64,000 bases of DNA. Origin: Hamadaea flava. GTDB taxonomy: Bacteria > Actinomycetota > Actinomycetes > Mycobacteriales > Micromonosporaceae. The stretch is from positions 496,001 to 560,000 of the forward strand of contig NZ_JAMZDZ010000001.1 of NCBI RefSeq assembly GCF_024172085.1, written 5' to 3'. Position numbers and translations under genes: made by a program. Of this stretch, positions 56,838 to 64,000 are shown in pieces (positions within the stretch are counted from its first letter, which is position 1; each line of letters begins with the position of its first letter). The notes beneath the pieces are model-generated. The model was not told the origin of the DNA. It worked only from the letters and a program-made list of their open reading frames with translations, and did no database searches.

Positions 56838-58865
56838 ATGGACGAGAGCACGGAGATCACGGCGGAGCAGGCGTACCTGGCGCACGCGCGGGGCGCGTTG
56901 GACCGGATGCGGCAGGACGTGCTGGACACGGAGACCCCGGAGTTCGTCTCCGGCACCGACGAGGTGTGGTTCAACACGATGTACCGGATCGCCCGCGCCC
57001 AGCGGGGCCGGGATCTCGTCGATCTGCCGGACGTCCCGCTGTTCTTCGGCCGGCTCGACTACGACCCGGGCACGGTCTTCGAGGATTCGTCCGGCGGCGA
57101 GGACCGCGTCTATGTCGGGCGGCGGCATGTCCGGGACAACGACGGCACCCCGTTGGTGGTGGACTGGCGGGCACCGGTGTCGATGCCGTTCTATCGGGCG
57201 ACGCCGAAGGACCGGCTGAGCGTCGTCCGGCGCCGGCGCTATGGTTTCGCTGAAGGTGCGCTGCTCACGGCGTATGAGGATGAGATTCTGGGGAGCGGGG
57301 CCAGCGGGCCGGGCGCGTTGCTGGCCGCGGAGATCGAGCGGCCACGGTCTGGGCCCATGCGCGACATCGTCGCGACCATCCAGCCCGAGCAGGACGAGTT
57401 GGTCCGTGCGCCCCTCCAGCCGAGCATCTGCGTGCAGGGCGCGCCGGGGACCGGCAAGACCGCGGTGGGCCTGCACCGGCTGGCTTACCTGTTGTACGCG
57501 GAGCCGCAGCGGCTCGGCGCGGGCGTGCTGGTGGTGGGGCCGAACCGGTCGTTCTTGTCCTACATCCGGCACGTGCTGCCGGCGCTGGGCGAGGTGTCGG
57601 TGGGCCAGAAGACGATCGATGAGCTGATCGACCGGACCGTGTCGGCGGTGGACACTCCGAACGCCCTGCTCGTGAAGGGCGACGCGCGGATGGCCGAGGT
57701 GCTGCGGCGGGCATTGTGGAGCCATGTGTCGCTGCCCGGCGAGGATCTGGTGTACGTGCACGGCTCGACTCGATACCGCGTCGGCCAGGGCCGGATGGCG
57801 CAGATCGTGAGCGAGATGCAGTCCGTACGCTATGCCGCCGGGCGGGACGGCGCGGCGCAGCGGATCGCGGGCCTGGTCGTGATGCAGATGGAGCGGCGCG
57901 GCGCGACGCCGGACGACCGAGAGGTGGCGGCAGTTGCCCGATCCAAGCCGGTGAAGGGTGTCCTCGACGCGGCCTGGCCGAAGCTGACGCCCGAGCAGGT
58001 GCTCTTCCGGCTCCTGTCCGACGCGGACTTCCTCGCCTCGTGTGCGGCGGATCTGCTCGACGAGCAGGAGCAGGCGGCCGTGCGGTGGGCCAAGCCCGCT
58101 CGCTCGGTGAAATCGGCCCGGTGGTCGGCGGCCGACACGGTGCTGCTCGACGAGCTGGCCGGGCTGATCGACCGGGTGCCGTCGCTGAGCTATCTGATGG
58201 TGGACGAGGCGCAGGACCTCAGCCCGATGCAGTGCCGGGCGCTCGGCCGCCGCTGCGGCAACGGATCGCTGACCGTGCTGGGCGACATCGCGCAGGGCAC
58301 GAGCCCGTGGGCGGCCGGTGACTGGCCGTCGCTGCTGGCCCATCTCGGCAAGCCGGACGCGGAGGTCGCCGTGCTCGACCGCGGTTTCCGGGTGCCCGCC
58401 GCGATCATCGAGTACGCCGCCAGGCTGCTGCCCGCCATCGCTCCCGGGCTCGGCGTGCCGACCTCGGTCCGGCGTACCGCCGGTGCGCTGGAGGTGCTAC
58501 CGGTGTCTGCCGGTGAGCTGGCCTCGGCTGTGGTGGACGCCGGTAAGGCACGGCTGGCCACCGAAGGCTCGGTCGGCGTCATCGCCGCCGACTCGGACAT
58601 CGCCGCCCTGCACGCGGCGGTGACGGCGGCCGGGCTCGATACCGCGCTCGTCGGCGTCGACGAGGACGCCTTGGAGTCGGCCCGGCTCGTGTGCGTACCG
58701 GCGGGGTTGGCCAAGGGGCTGGAGTTCGACTCGGTGATCGTCGTCGAGCCGGCCCGGATCGTCGCCGCCGAGGAGCGCGGGCTGCAGCGGCTCTACGTCG
58801 CGCTGACCCGCGCGGTCAGCTCGCTTCAGGTGCTGCACGCCGAACCGTTGCCCGCCGGGTTGTGA
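56838..58865 (+). CDS. HelD-like UvrD-family helicase/RNA polymerase-recycling ATPase
   Basis: A 675-residue superfamily 1 protein. It has an N-terminal coiled-coil (about 1-60), a conserved VYVGRRHVRD...PLVVDWRAPVSMPFY segment, Walker A GAPGTGKT (201-208), Walker B LMVDEAQDLSPMQ, motif III LGDIAQG and the C-terminal KGLEFDSVIVVEP and YVALTRAV. This order is that of HelD, which frees stalled RNA polymerase; the actinobacterial HelR subgroup gives tolerance to rifampicin. I could not identify a rifamycin-response element upstream. The ATG at 56838 has AGGG at suitable distance; ATG 56826 is the alternative. Confidence 0.88.
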   Translation: MDESTEITAEQAYLAHARGALDRMRQDVLDTETPEFVSGTDEVWFNTMYRIARAQRGRDLVDLPDVPLFFGRLDYDPGTVFEDSSGGEDRVYVGRRHVRDNDGTPLVVDWRAPVSMPFYRATPKDRLSVVRRRRYGFAEGALLTAYEDEILGSGASGPGALLAAEIERPRSGPMRDIVATIQPEQDELVRAPLQPSICVQGAPGTGKTAVGLHRLAYLLYAEPQRLGAGVLVVGPNRSFLSYIRHVLPALGEVSVGQKTIDELIDRTVSAVDTPNALLVKGDARMAEVLRRALWSHVSLPGEDLVYVHGSTRYRVGQGRMAQIVSEMQSVRYAAGRDGAAQRIAGLVVMQMERRGATPDDREVAAVARSKPVKGVLDAAWPKLTPEQVLFRLLSDADFLASCAADLLDEQEQAAVRWAKPARSVKSARWSAADTVLLDELAGLIDRVPSLSYLMVDEAQDLSPMQCRALGRRCGNGSLTVLGDIAQGTSPWAAGDWPSLLAHLGKPDAEVAVLDRGFRVPAAIIEYAARLLPAIAPGLGVPTSVRRTAGALEVLPVSAGELASAVVDAGKARLATEGSVGVIAADSDIAALHAAVTAAGLDTALVGVDEDALESARLVCVPAGLAKGLEFDSVIVVEPARIVAAEERGLQRLYVALTRAVSSLQVLHAEPLPAGL

Positions 58866-58913
58866 GCGGATCGGCGGCTGAGGCGCCGGGTGGCGTCTCA
58901 GCCGCCGGCTGGG

Positions 58914-59297
58914 CTACAGGACGGCCAGTGCGTCGATCTCGACGAGCATGCCTGGGGCGAGCCCGACGAAGACCGTGGTCCGGCTGGGGAACGGGGCTTG
59001 GACGAACTCCTGGTAGACCTCGTTCATCGCCGCGAAGTGCTCGTGGCTGGTGAGGTAGACCCGCATCATGATGACGTCGTCCATCGTGGCGCCCGCGGCG
59101 GCGAGCACCGCGACCACATTGGTGAGCGTCTGGCGGGTCTGTTCGGCGACGCCGCCTTCGACCAGTTGTCGGGTCGCCGGATCCAAGCCGACCTGTCCGG
59201 CGACGGCGACCGTGTTGCCCTTGCGGACGGCCTGCGAGTAGCTCGCCGCCGGGCTGGGGGCCTGGTCGGTGGAGTACGCCACCTTGTCTTGGCTCAT
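58914..59297 (-). CDS. RidA family enamine/imine deaminase
   Basis: A 127-residue RidA protein: SYSQAVRKGNTVAVAGQVGL, QTRQTLTNVVAVLAAAGATM then DDVIMMRVYLT, and the catalytic arginine region FPSRTTVFVGLAPGMLVEID (the R of P-S-R-T, family P-x-R-x). It removes reactive enamines such as 2-aminoacrylate or acts on related imines in a catabolic route. The ATG overlaps the stop of another RidA-family gene, an unusual tandem pair. Confidence 0.9.
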   Translation of the reverse strand: MSQDKVAYSTDQAPSPAASYSQAVRKGNTVAVAGQVGLDPATRQLVEGGVAEQTRQTLTNVVAVLAAAGATMDDVIMMRVYLTSHEHFAAMNEVYQEFVQAPFPSRTTVFVGLAPGMLVEIDALAVL

Positions 59298-59752
59298 CGG
59301 ACCTTCACCACCATCTCGACCTCGACGGCCCAGTTGAACGGGATGGTCATCCCGACCGCGCTGCGGCTGTGCTGCCCGGCCGGGCCGAAGACCTCCCGGA
59401 GGAGGTCGCTGCACCCGTTGACGACCGCGGGCGTGTCGTCGAAGTCCGGGGCGACGTTCACCATGCCGAGAACCTTCACGAACTGCTCGATGTCGTCGAG
59501 CGAGCCGACGAGCGAGCGGATGGCCCGCAGATTGTTCAGCGCGCACATGCGCGCGGCCTCGTACGCCTCCGCCACGGAGACGTCGGCACCGACCTTGCCT
59601 TTGATGTCCTTGCCGTCCCACGAGGAGATCTGACCCGAGGTGAAGATCAGATCACCGACCCTGGTCGCGAGCGCGAACTTGCCGTTGTCGAGTTCGATGG
59701 GCTCGATGATCAAGCCCATGCCCTTCAGCGTCTCTTCGTAGGACACAGTCAT
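59294..59752 (-). CDS. RidA-like protein, YjgH/Rid paralogue
   Basis: A 152-residue Rid-superfamily protein: GKFALATRVGDLIFTSGQIS, EAARMCALNNLRAIRSLVGS then LDDIEQFVKVLGMVN, and a C-terminal RSAVGMTIPFNWAVEVEMVV. Where canonical RidA has the P-x-R-T arginine, this one reads HSRSAVG, so the arginine is kept in a different context; longer paralogues of this type belong to Rid2/Rid4-like groups. It is coupled to the canonical RidA gene, so the two may handle successive or alternative imines. Confidence 0.85.
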   Translation of the reverse strand: MTVSYEETLKGMGLIIEPIELDNGKFALATRVGDLIFTSGQISSWDGKDIKGKVGADVSVAEAYEAARMCALNNLRAIRSLVGSLDDIEQFVKVLGMVNVAPDFDDTPAVVNGCSDLLREVFGPAGQHSRSAVGMTIPFNWAVEVEMVVKVR

Positions 59753-59855
59753 CCCCTAGGTACGGTGAATCTTCGCTCTGCCGACGCATTGAACCACGCT
59801 GTGCAGCGCGGATGCGAGGTAGCGCGGCGTGTCCGGCGGATCTTGTCAGGAGGTT

Positions 59856-59881
59856 GCCGGGCGGCGCAGTCACCGCCCGGC
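59856..59881 (-). terminator. Hairpin terminator after the amidase gene
   Basis: GCCGGGCGG (59856-59864) pairs with CCGCCCGGC (59873-59881) around an 8-base loop, just downstream of the amidase stop at 59890. No U-tract follows, as usual in such GC-rich genomes. Confidence 0.7.
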
Positions 59882-59889
59882 GACACATG

Positions 59890-61032
59890 TCAGTACTGGA
59901 ATGCCTCGCGAACGGCGCCGCCGACGACGGCACACCAGGTGGAGAGGTCGACCTTGCCGTTGGGGTGCAGTCCGTGCAGGCGCTGCATGTCCTGGACGGC
60001 CTTCATCGTGACGTGGTCGTACTCGCCGGTGACGAGGACCTCCGGCCAGCCCTTGCGGTTGAGCATGTACTGCACCGCGCTGACCGGCAGGCCGGTGGCG
60101 TCCTTCTCCAGCTCGACGACCAGCGCCTCCCAGGTCGCCAAGGTGAAGGTGGCGTCGGCGTCGACCGGGATGCCGTTGGCCGCCTGGAACGCCCCGACGG
60201 CCGCGACCGTGGCGGAGCCGAACGCGCCGTCGGTGGGCACGGCGTATCCGTGGTGGTTGAGCAGATACTGACCGACCTGCACGATCGGGCTGTTGACGAA
60301 GCGCCAGATGTCGGGCCAGCGCCGGTCCGGGATGTCGGCGTGGTCGGAGCCCATCGCTTCGGCCACCCGGGAGCGTACCGAGGGGAACAGCTTGTAGAAC
60401 TCGATGCCGGGGCAGTCGGTGAACCGGAAGTCCCAGTGCCCGAAGATGTCCCAGGCGTGCAGCCCGAACCGCTGCGAGACGGCCACGCACAGCCGCACCA
60501 GCGAGTTCAGCAACGCGTCCGGCGGCACCTCGGTGATGTAGGTGCCCTCGTTCTCGATGCCGATCGCGTTGCCGTTCTCACCCGGGCAGTGCGCGGCGAC
60601 GACCTGGTGGTCGCCGGCCTCGAGCCGCTCGAGGCTGCGGTGGCGGCCTTCGAGGACGTAACCGCCCCGGCTGACGGTGAAGTGCTGACCGGTGTCGGCC
60701 CAGCCGTTGCCGTCCATGTGCAGGTCCTGGCAGTCCTGGGCGAGCTTGACGGCCTGCTCCCGCGAGTAGTCCGTGACGTTCGGGAACGCCATGTGATGCA
60801 GGATGATCTTGTTGGTGGTGTTGTTGGTCAGCTGGATCGTGCTCGACGGCGGCCGGGCGCCCCACGAGTCACAGTCGATGATCCAGGGGAACTCGCTGCT
60901 CGGAGCGGCCGCCGCGGGCGTACCCGTGGCCAGCTCGGTGCCGACGACCGCCACCGCGGCCAGGCCCAGGCTGGCGCGCAGGAGCGTACGCCGATCCACT
61001 TCGGAGATCGCATCGGGGATGTCGTGTGCCAT
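59890..61032 (-). CDS. Tat-exported N-acetylmuramoyl-L-alanine amidase with peptidoglycan-binding repeats
   Basis: A 380-residue cell-wall hydrolase. A twin-arginine signal (DRRTLLRASLGLAAVAVVG, then AAAAPSS) is followed by a PGRP/Amidase_2 domain with zinc ligands in KIILHHMAF and GHWDFRFTDCPG and an intervening HCPGENGNAIGIENEGTY. The C-terminus has two peptidoglycan-binding repeats (VQVGQYLLNHHGYAVPTDGA; VSAVQYMLNRKGWPEVLVTG). It cleaves the stem peptide from muramic acid outside the cell. A NodB deacetylase gene is upstream on the same strand. Confidence 0.92.
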   Translation of the reverse strand: MAHDIPDAISEVDRRTLLRASLGLAAVAVVGTELATGTPAAAAPSSEFPWIIDCDSWGARPPSSTIQLTNNTTNKIILHHMAFPNVTDYSREQAVKLAQDCQDLHMDGNGWADTGQHFTVSRGGYVLEGRHRSLERLEAGDHQVVAAHCPGENGNAIGIENEGTYITEVPPDALLNSLVRLCVAVSQRFGLHAWDIFGHWDFRFTDCPGIEFYKLFPSVRSRVAEAMGSDHADIPDRRWPDIWRFVNSPIVQVGQYLLNHHGYAVPTDGAFGSATVAAVGAFQAANGIPVDADATFTLATWEALVVELEKDATGLPVSAVQYMLNRKGWPEVLVTGEYDHVTMKAVQDMQRLHGLHPNGKVDLSTWCAVVGGAVREAFQY

Positions 61033-61091
61033 GAGGACCTCTTGGGGGCGAGGGTGGCAGATTTCTTCGTCATGCCACGGGCTCACGAAGA

Positions 61092-61835
61092 CTATTTGCG
61101 CCCAGCAGTCCCCGCAAGACCCTGGTAGGCGGACACCCCCAGCAGCTTGTCCACGGTGACAAACTTGTAACCTCGCTGCAGAAGGCCGTCGACGGTTTCG
61201 CGTACGGCGCGCACGGTCTCGCCGCGATTCCCGCCGTGGCCGTCGAATCCGTCGTGGAAGATGAGGATCGATCCCGGACGCGTCTTCGCCACCGCCCGGC
61301 GGCCCATGCGTACGCCGGACGGCTGGAACACCTCCAGCGCGTGCCCGAACTCCCCCGCCACCGGGTGCAGATCGCGGCGGCGCAGCATCCGCAGCAGGCC
61401 CGGATGCCGCCAGAGCCACGGCGTACGCGCCAACGCCGGAGTGCGGCCGGTGACCTGGGTGAGGATCTGCTGGGTCCGCTCGACCTCCCGCTCGTACGCA
61501 CCCGGCCGCAGATAGGTGCCGAACCGATGGCTCAGCGAATGGTTGCCGACGACGTGCCCGGCGGCGATCACCCGCCGGACGACGTCCGGATGCCGCTCGA
61601 CGCACTGTCCGACATGGAAGAAGGTCGCCTTGACTCCCCGATCGTCGAGGATGTCGAGGATCTCCGAGGTGTACGGCTCGTTCGGGCCGTCGTCGAAGGT
61701 CAGCGCGACCACCTTGTCCCCGGCCGGGGCGCGGTGCGGGTAGGTCCGCGCCGTCGGCCCGAACGGCGCCATCAGCAGCCAGTACGCCGCGCCCCCGAAC
61801 GCGACGACCAGCAGCACGGCGCCGAGGACGATCAC
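61092..61835 (-). CDS. Polysaccharide deacetylase (NodB domain)
   Basis: A 247-residue protein: an N-terminal membrane anchor (VIVLGAVLLVVAFGGAAYWL), then a NodB domain with the metal/catalytic motifs VVALTFDDGPNEPYT and GNHSLSH (H-x3-H), WLWRHPG and a C-terminal LIFHDG. It removes N-acetyl groups from peptidoglycan or another glycan at the outer face of the membrane. The GTG start overlaps the stop of the glycosyltransferase gene (GTGA), so they likely act on the same polymer. Confidence 0.9.
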   Translation of the reverse strand: MIVLGAVLLVVAFGGAAYWLLMAPFGPTARTYPHRAPAGDKVVALTFDDGPNEPYTSEILDILDDRGVKATFFHVGQCVERHPDVVRRVIAAGHVVGNHSLSHRFGTYLRPGAYEREVERTQQILTQVTGRTPALARTPWLWRHPGLLRMLRRRDLHPVAGEFGHALEVFQPSGVRMGRRAVAKTRPGSILIFHDGFDGHGGNRGETVRAVRETVDGLLQRGYKFVTVDKLLGVSAYQGLAGTAGRK

Positions 61836-62695
61836 CGGTTCTCCCGCCCAGCCAGCACCGGCGTCGCCACGGCGACGGGAGCCATCGCGGCAGCGGGAGC
61901 CGCGGCCCGCATCGCAGCCGGAGCGGCGGCCTGCGCGGGCAGCGCCGCCTGGAAGGAGCCCTGCTCGTGCCGGAACGCCGGAGCCGAGCCGAGCACCCGC
62001 CGGCCGGCGATCCGGTTCACGCCATAGGTGAGCAGGTAGTGCACGGGAAGGCTGACGAACACGTTGTAGGCCAGGCCCCGGGTGAACCGCCGGCCCGAGG
62101 TGAACGTGGGGTTCGCGTGGGCGTACAGGACCCGGCCCTGCTTGCGCAGCCGGCGCAGCTGGTCCAGCTCGTCGCCGCCCTGGGTCAGGTTGGTGTCGTA
62201 GCCGGTCCAGGCGTCGCGGCGGAACGCGATGTTGGTCGCGCTGGCGTACATGGCCCGGCCGGTCAGCTTGTAGACGCCGTTGACCGCGCCGAACAGCGTC
62301 CGGCCGTACACCCGGCCCCAGCGCGGGCCGTCGGCGTACTCGCACGGGCCGACGACGGCGACGACGTCGGCCCCGGTGCGGAACTGGGCATCGATGCGGC
62401 TGAGCCAGTCGCGGCCGTACACGGTGTCGGCGTCGGCCGAGACGACGATCTCGCCCCGCGCTTCGAGCGTGCCGCGCTGCCGGGCGTTGCAGACGCCGGG
62501 CGTGGGCTCGGTCACCACCCGCGCACCGAGGTCGCGGGCGATCTGCGCGGTGTCATCCGTGCAGTTGTTGTCGACCACGATGACCTCGAAGCCGCCGTCG
62601 AAGTCCTGCTTCTGCAGCGACAGCAGCGCGTCGGCGACGTAGCCGGCCTCGTTGAAGCACGGGATGACGACGCTGAACCTGATCTTCTCTGCCAT
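61832..62695 (-). CDS. Glycosyltransferase family 2
   Basis: A 287-residue GT-A protein: FSVVIPCFNEAGYVADALLS, EVIVVDNNCTDDTAQIARDL, the metal-binding VVSADADTVY (DxD), and GDELDQLRRLRKQG. A single hydrophobic region (about 215-235) is followed by an unusual C-terminal run of Ala/Pro/Met. It adds a sugar to a lipid carrier or glycan at the cytoplasmic face and is coupled to the deacetylase gene. The region 62696-62896 holds the divergent promoters and no gene that I can see. Confidence 0.88.
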   Translation of the reverse strand: MAEKIRFSVVIPCFNEAGYVADALLSLQKQDFDGGFEVIVVDNNCTDDTAQIARDLGARVVTEPTPGVCNARQRGTLEARGEIVVSADADTVYGRDWLSRIDAQFRTGADVVAVVGPCEYADGPRWGRVYGRTLFGAVNGVYKLTGRAMYASATNIAFRRDAWTGYDTNLTQGGDELDQLRRLRKQGRVLYAHANPTFTSGRRFTRGLAYNVFVSLPVHYLLTYGVNRIAGRRVLGSAPAFRHEQGSFQAALPAQAAAPAAMRAAAPAAAMAPVAVATPVLAGRENR

Positions 62696-62896
62696 GCGGT
62701 TCAGTCTTCGGCGTCGGGGCCTGCCTGAACCATCAGGAGCTCCCCCGAGTTGGACGTGGGGTTATCCCCCGTAAGGAGCTGCGCTCAGCCCCAGATCAAG
62801 CCCGCTACCCAGGCGAGAGAACCCGGCTGGTGGGGTGAACGACTCAGGGCGACCTGAGTACCGGCGCTCATGACCGGGCGGCCCGTCCTGCCGACG

Positions 62897-63844
62897 ATGG
62901 AGGCCATGGACGGGGTTTATCTCGGATCACTGACGTACGCGCTGGGAACCCAGAAGCGGCACGTCCGCGAGTCCGCCGAAGCGGAGCTGCTGCGGTCGGC
63001 CGCGAGCGACCTGGAGGCGGCCGGTTTCCGGTGGCATCACGTATGCGCGCCGGATGAGACGGCATACGACTTGGCGCGCCGGGCGGTGGCGGAGATCGAA
63101 GGAACCAGCGGCCTGCACGACATCGACGCGATCGTCTACGCGACCTGCCTGCCCGAACCGCAGGACGGCCCGATCCGCGACGTCAAGGTGCTGATGGACT
63201 TCCCGGCGAGCCGGTTGCAGGCCGAGTTCGGGCTGCGCGACGCGATCGTGGTCGGGCTGCATCAGCAGGCGTGCACCGGGATGCTCGGTGCGCTGCGGAT
63301 CGCGAAGGCGCTGCTGGCTGCCGAGCCGGAGTTCCGGCGCGTGTTGTGTGTGACCGCCGATCGCTTTCCCGACGGCGCCTGGTACGAGCAGGCGTACAAC
63401 GTGATCTCGGACGGGGCTGCCGCGTGCGTCGTCGGCCGGGAGCCGGACGTGTGCCGGTTGCTCGCCGTTCACCAGATCACCAACGGCGGGCTCGGCCGGG
63501 CAGGCGATGACGAGACCGTCGGCACCTACTTCGCGTACACGCACCGGATCGTGCGGGAGACCGCGGCGCGGATCGGCGTCTTTCCGTCCGAGCTGGACTG
63601 GATCGTCCCGCAGAACACCCACGAGCAGGCGTGGCGGATCGTCGCCCGGCTGCTGGCGGTGGACCACGGGCGGGTGTGGCATCCGTCGCTGCCGGACGTC
63701 GGCCATGTGATCTCCGCCGACGTGGTGGTGAACCTGACCGCGTTGCTGGCCTCGGGCCAGACGCGGCCCGGTCAGCGGATCGCGCTGGCGATGGCCGGGT
63801 TCGGGCTGAACTGGCAGTGCGCGGCGCTGGAGGTGACGAAGTGA
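62897..63844 (+). CDS. Ketoacyl-ACP synthase III-like protein
   Basis: A protein of about 315 residues with the thiolase fold. The catalytic cysteine is at about residue 126 in LHQQACTGMLGALR; the later sites read VPQNTHEQAW (in place of the HQAN histidine region) and VGHVISADVVVNL (in place of GNT), so the His/Asn pair is altered as in specialised KASIII enzymes that transfer rather than decarboxylate. Start: ATG 62897; 62870 and 62906 are also possible. It overlaps the next gene (GTGA), so it probably begins a biosynthetic cluster beyond the window. Confidence 0.8.
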   Translation: MEAMDGVYLGSLTYALGTQKRHVRESAEAELLRSAASDLEAAGFRWHHVCAPDETAYDLARRAVAEIEGTSGLHDIDAIVYATCLPEPQDGPIRDVKVLMDFPASRLQAEFGLRDAIVVGLHQQACTGMLGALRIAKALLAAEPEFRRVLCVTADRFPDGAWYEQAYNVISDGAAACVVGREPDVCRLLAVHQITNGGLGRAGDDETVGTYFAYTHRIVRETAARIGVFPSELDWIVPQNTHEQAWRIVARLLAVDHGRVWHPSLPDVGHVISADVVVNLTALLASGQTRPGQRIALAMAGFGLNWQCAALEVTK

Positions 63845-64000
63845 GCGCGTTGGCCACCGCCTTGGCGGAGGTGGCGCCGACGGCCGAGCGGCTGAGCCGG
63901 TTGTCCGAGCGGGCCTTCCAGAATCCCTACACGACAGTCGACTGGCCTTCCACCGTAGAGCCGGAAGCGGACTGGTTCACCAGTCCCGAATACGTCAGCC
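63841..64000 (+). CDS. N-terminus of protein cut by right edge, possibly AurF-like diiron oxygenase
   Basis: 53 codons are visible from the GTG at 63841, which overlaps the stop of the KASIII-like gene. The start reads VSALATALAEVAPTAERLSR followed by FQNPYTTVDWPSTVEPEADW. The NPYTTVDWP-type beginning recalls AurF-like (p-aminobenzoate N-oxygenase) diiron proteins, but the metal-binding residues lie outside the window, so this is only a suggestion. Confidence 0.45.
   Translation, partial: MSALATALAEVAPTAERLSRLSERAFQNPYTTVDWPSTVEPEADWFTSPEYVS

Overview
The window is about 64 kb of very GC-rich DNA with dense, tightly packed genes. Many start codons overlap the preceding stop (ATGA or GTGA), GTG starts are common, and the content is typical of actinomycetes: ESX/WXG-type proteins, an AfsR/SARP regulator, a DUF222-HNH protein, MmpL and DHA2 exporters, and a HelD-like helicase. 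The constant recurrence of GTACGC-type words and the TGATCA-containing intergenic palindromes suggest a filamentous actinomycete, perhaps of the Micromonosporaceae; that family assignment is an inference. I saw no rRNA, tRNA, CRISPR array or intact transposase.

Layout. 1-1045: two ESX-like proteins, the first cut by the window edge. 1210-1411: a DinB remnant ending at a palindrome. 1438-9534: a carbohydrate ABC-uptake operon (YesL-like protein, two permeases, binding lipoprotein, DUF2264 enzyme, 2-hydroxyacid dehydrogenase) with a divergent DeoR/LacI-hybrid regulator and two helically phased repeat arrays between them. 9531-15704: assorted single genes (acetyltransferases, LysE exporter, DUF222-HNH protein, ATP-grasp protein, phosphotransferase). 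15811-21743: a nitrate-reductase-like operon (membrane anchor, molybdopterin subunit, four-cluster ferredoxin, Rieske protein, small membrane protein, NarK-like transporter). 21772-24456: three genes bracketed by a near-identical 67-bp inverted repeat. 24491-26332: a hydroxyproline/proline-type pair, one member frameshifted. 26382-30245 and 34308-38710: RibA, a RibD-like reductase, an LPG-synthase-like membrane protein, a sulfatase-fold protein, then a glycosyltransferase, a degenerate PTPS-like protein, a dehydrogenase, a CDP-alcohol phosphatidyltransferase, a Nudix protein and an FkbM methyltransferase. A DUF1905 protein, tandem repeats, an antiporter and an aldo/keto reductase lie between them.

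39167-45675 is the part I find most unusual. A 62-residue peptide with eight cysteines has a near-perfect ribosome binding site and a strong hairpin directly after it. It is followed by a TlpA-like thioredoxin-fold protein, an ABC exporter, an S26 signal peptidase and a SARP regulator, and a MauE-like redox membrane protein is divergent to it. Together they look like a dedicated system that makes, oxidises, exports and trims a small disulfide-rich peptide.

45699-64000: DoxX and its operator, an O-methyltransferase/TetR/FAD-monooxygenase group, a frameshifted secreted CBM2 protein, PaaI, an mmpL-marR-MFS drug-efflux group, a DUF4291 protein, the HelD-like helicase, twin RidA proteins, a Tat-exported amidase, a NodB deacetylase with a glycosyltransferase, and a ketoacyl-synthase-like gene leading into a gene cut by the right edge. 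Several genes are damaged (DinB, ornithine cyclodeaminase family, CBM2 protein, a small membrane protein). Two of these breaks lie in G/C homopolymers, so sequencing error must be considered.
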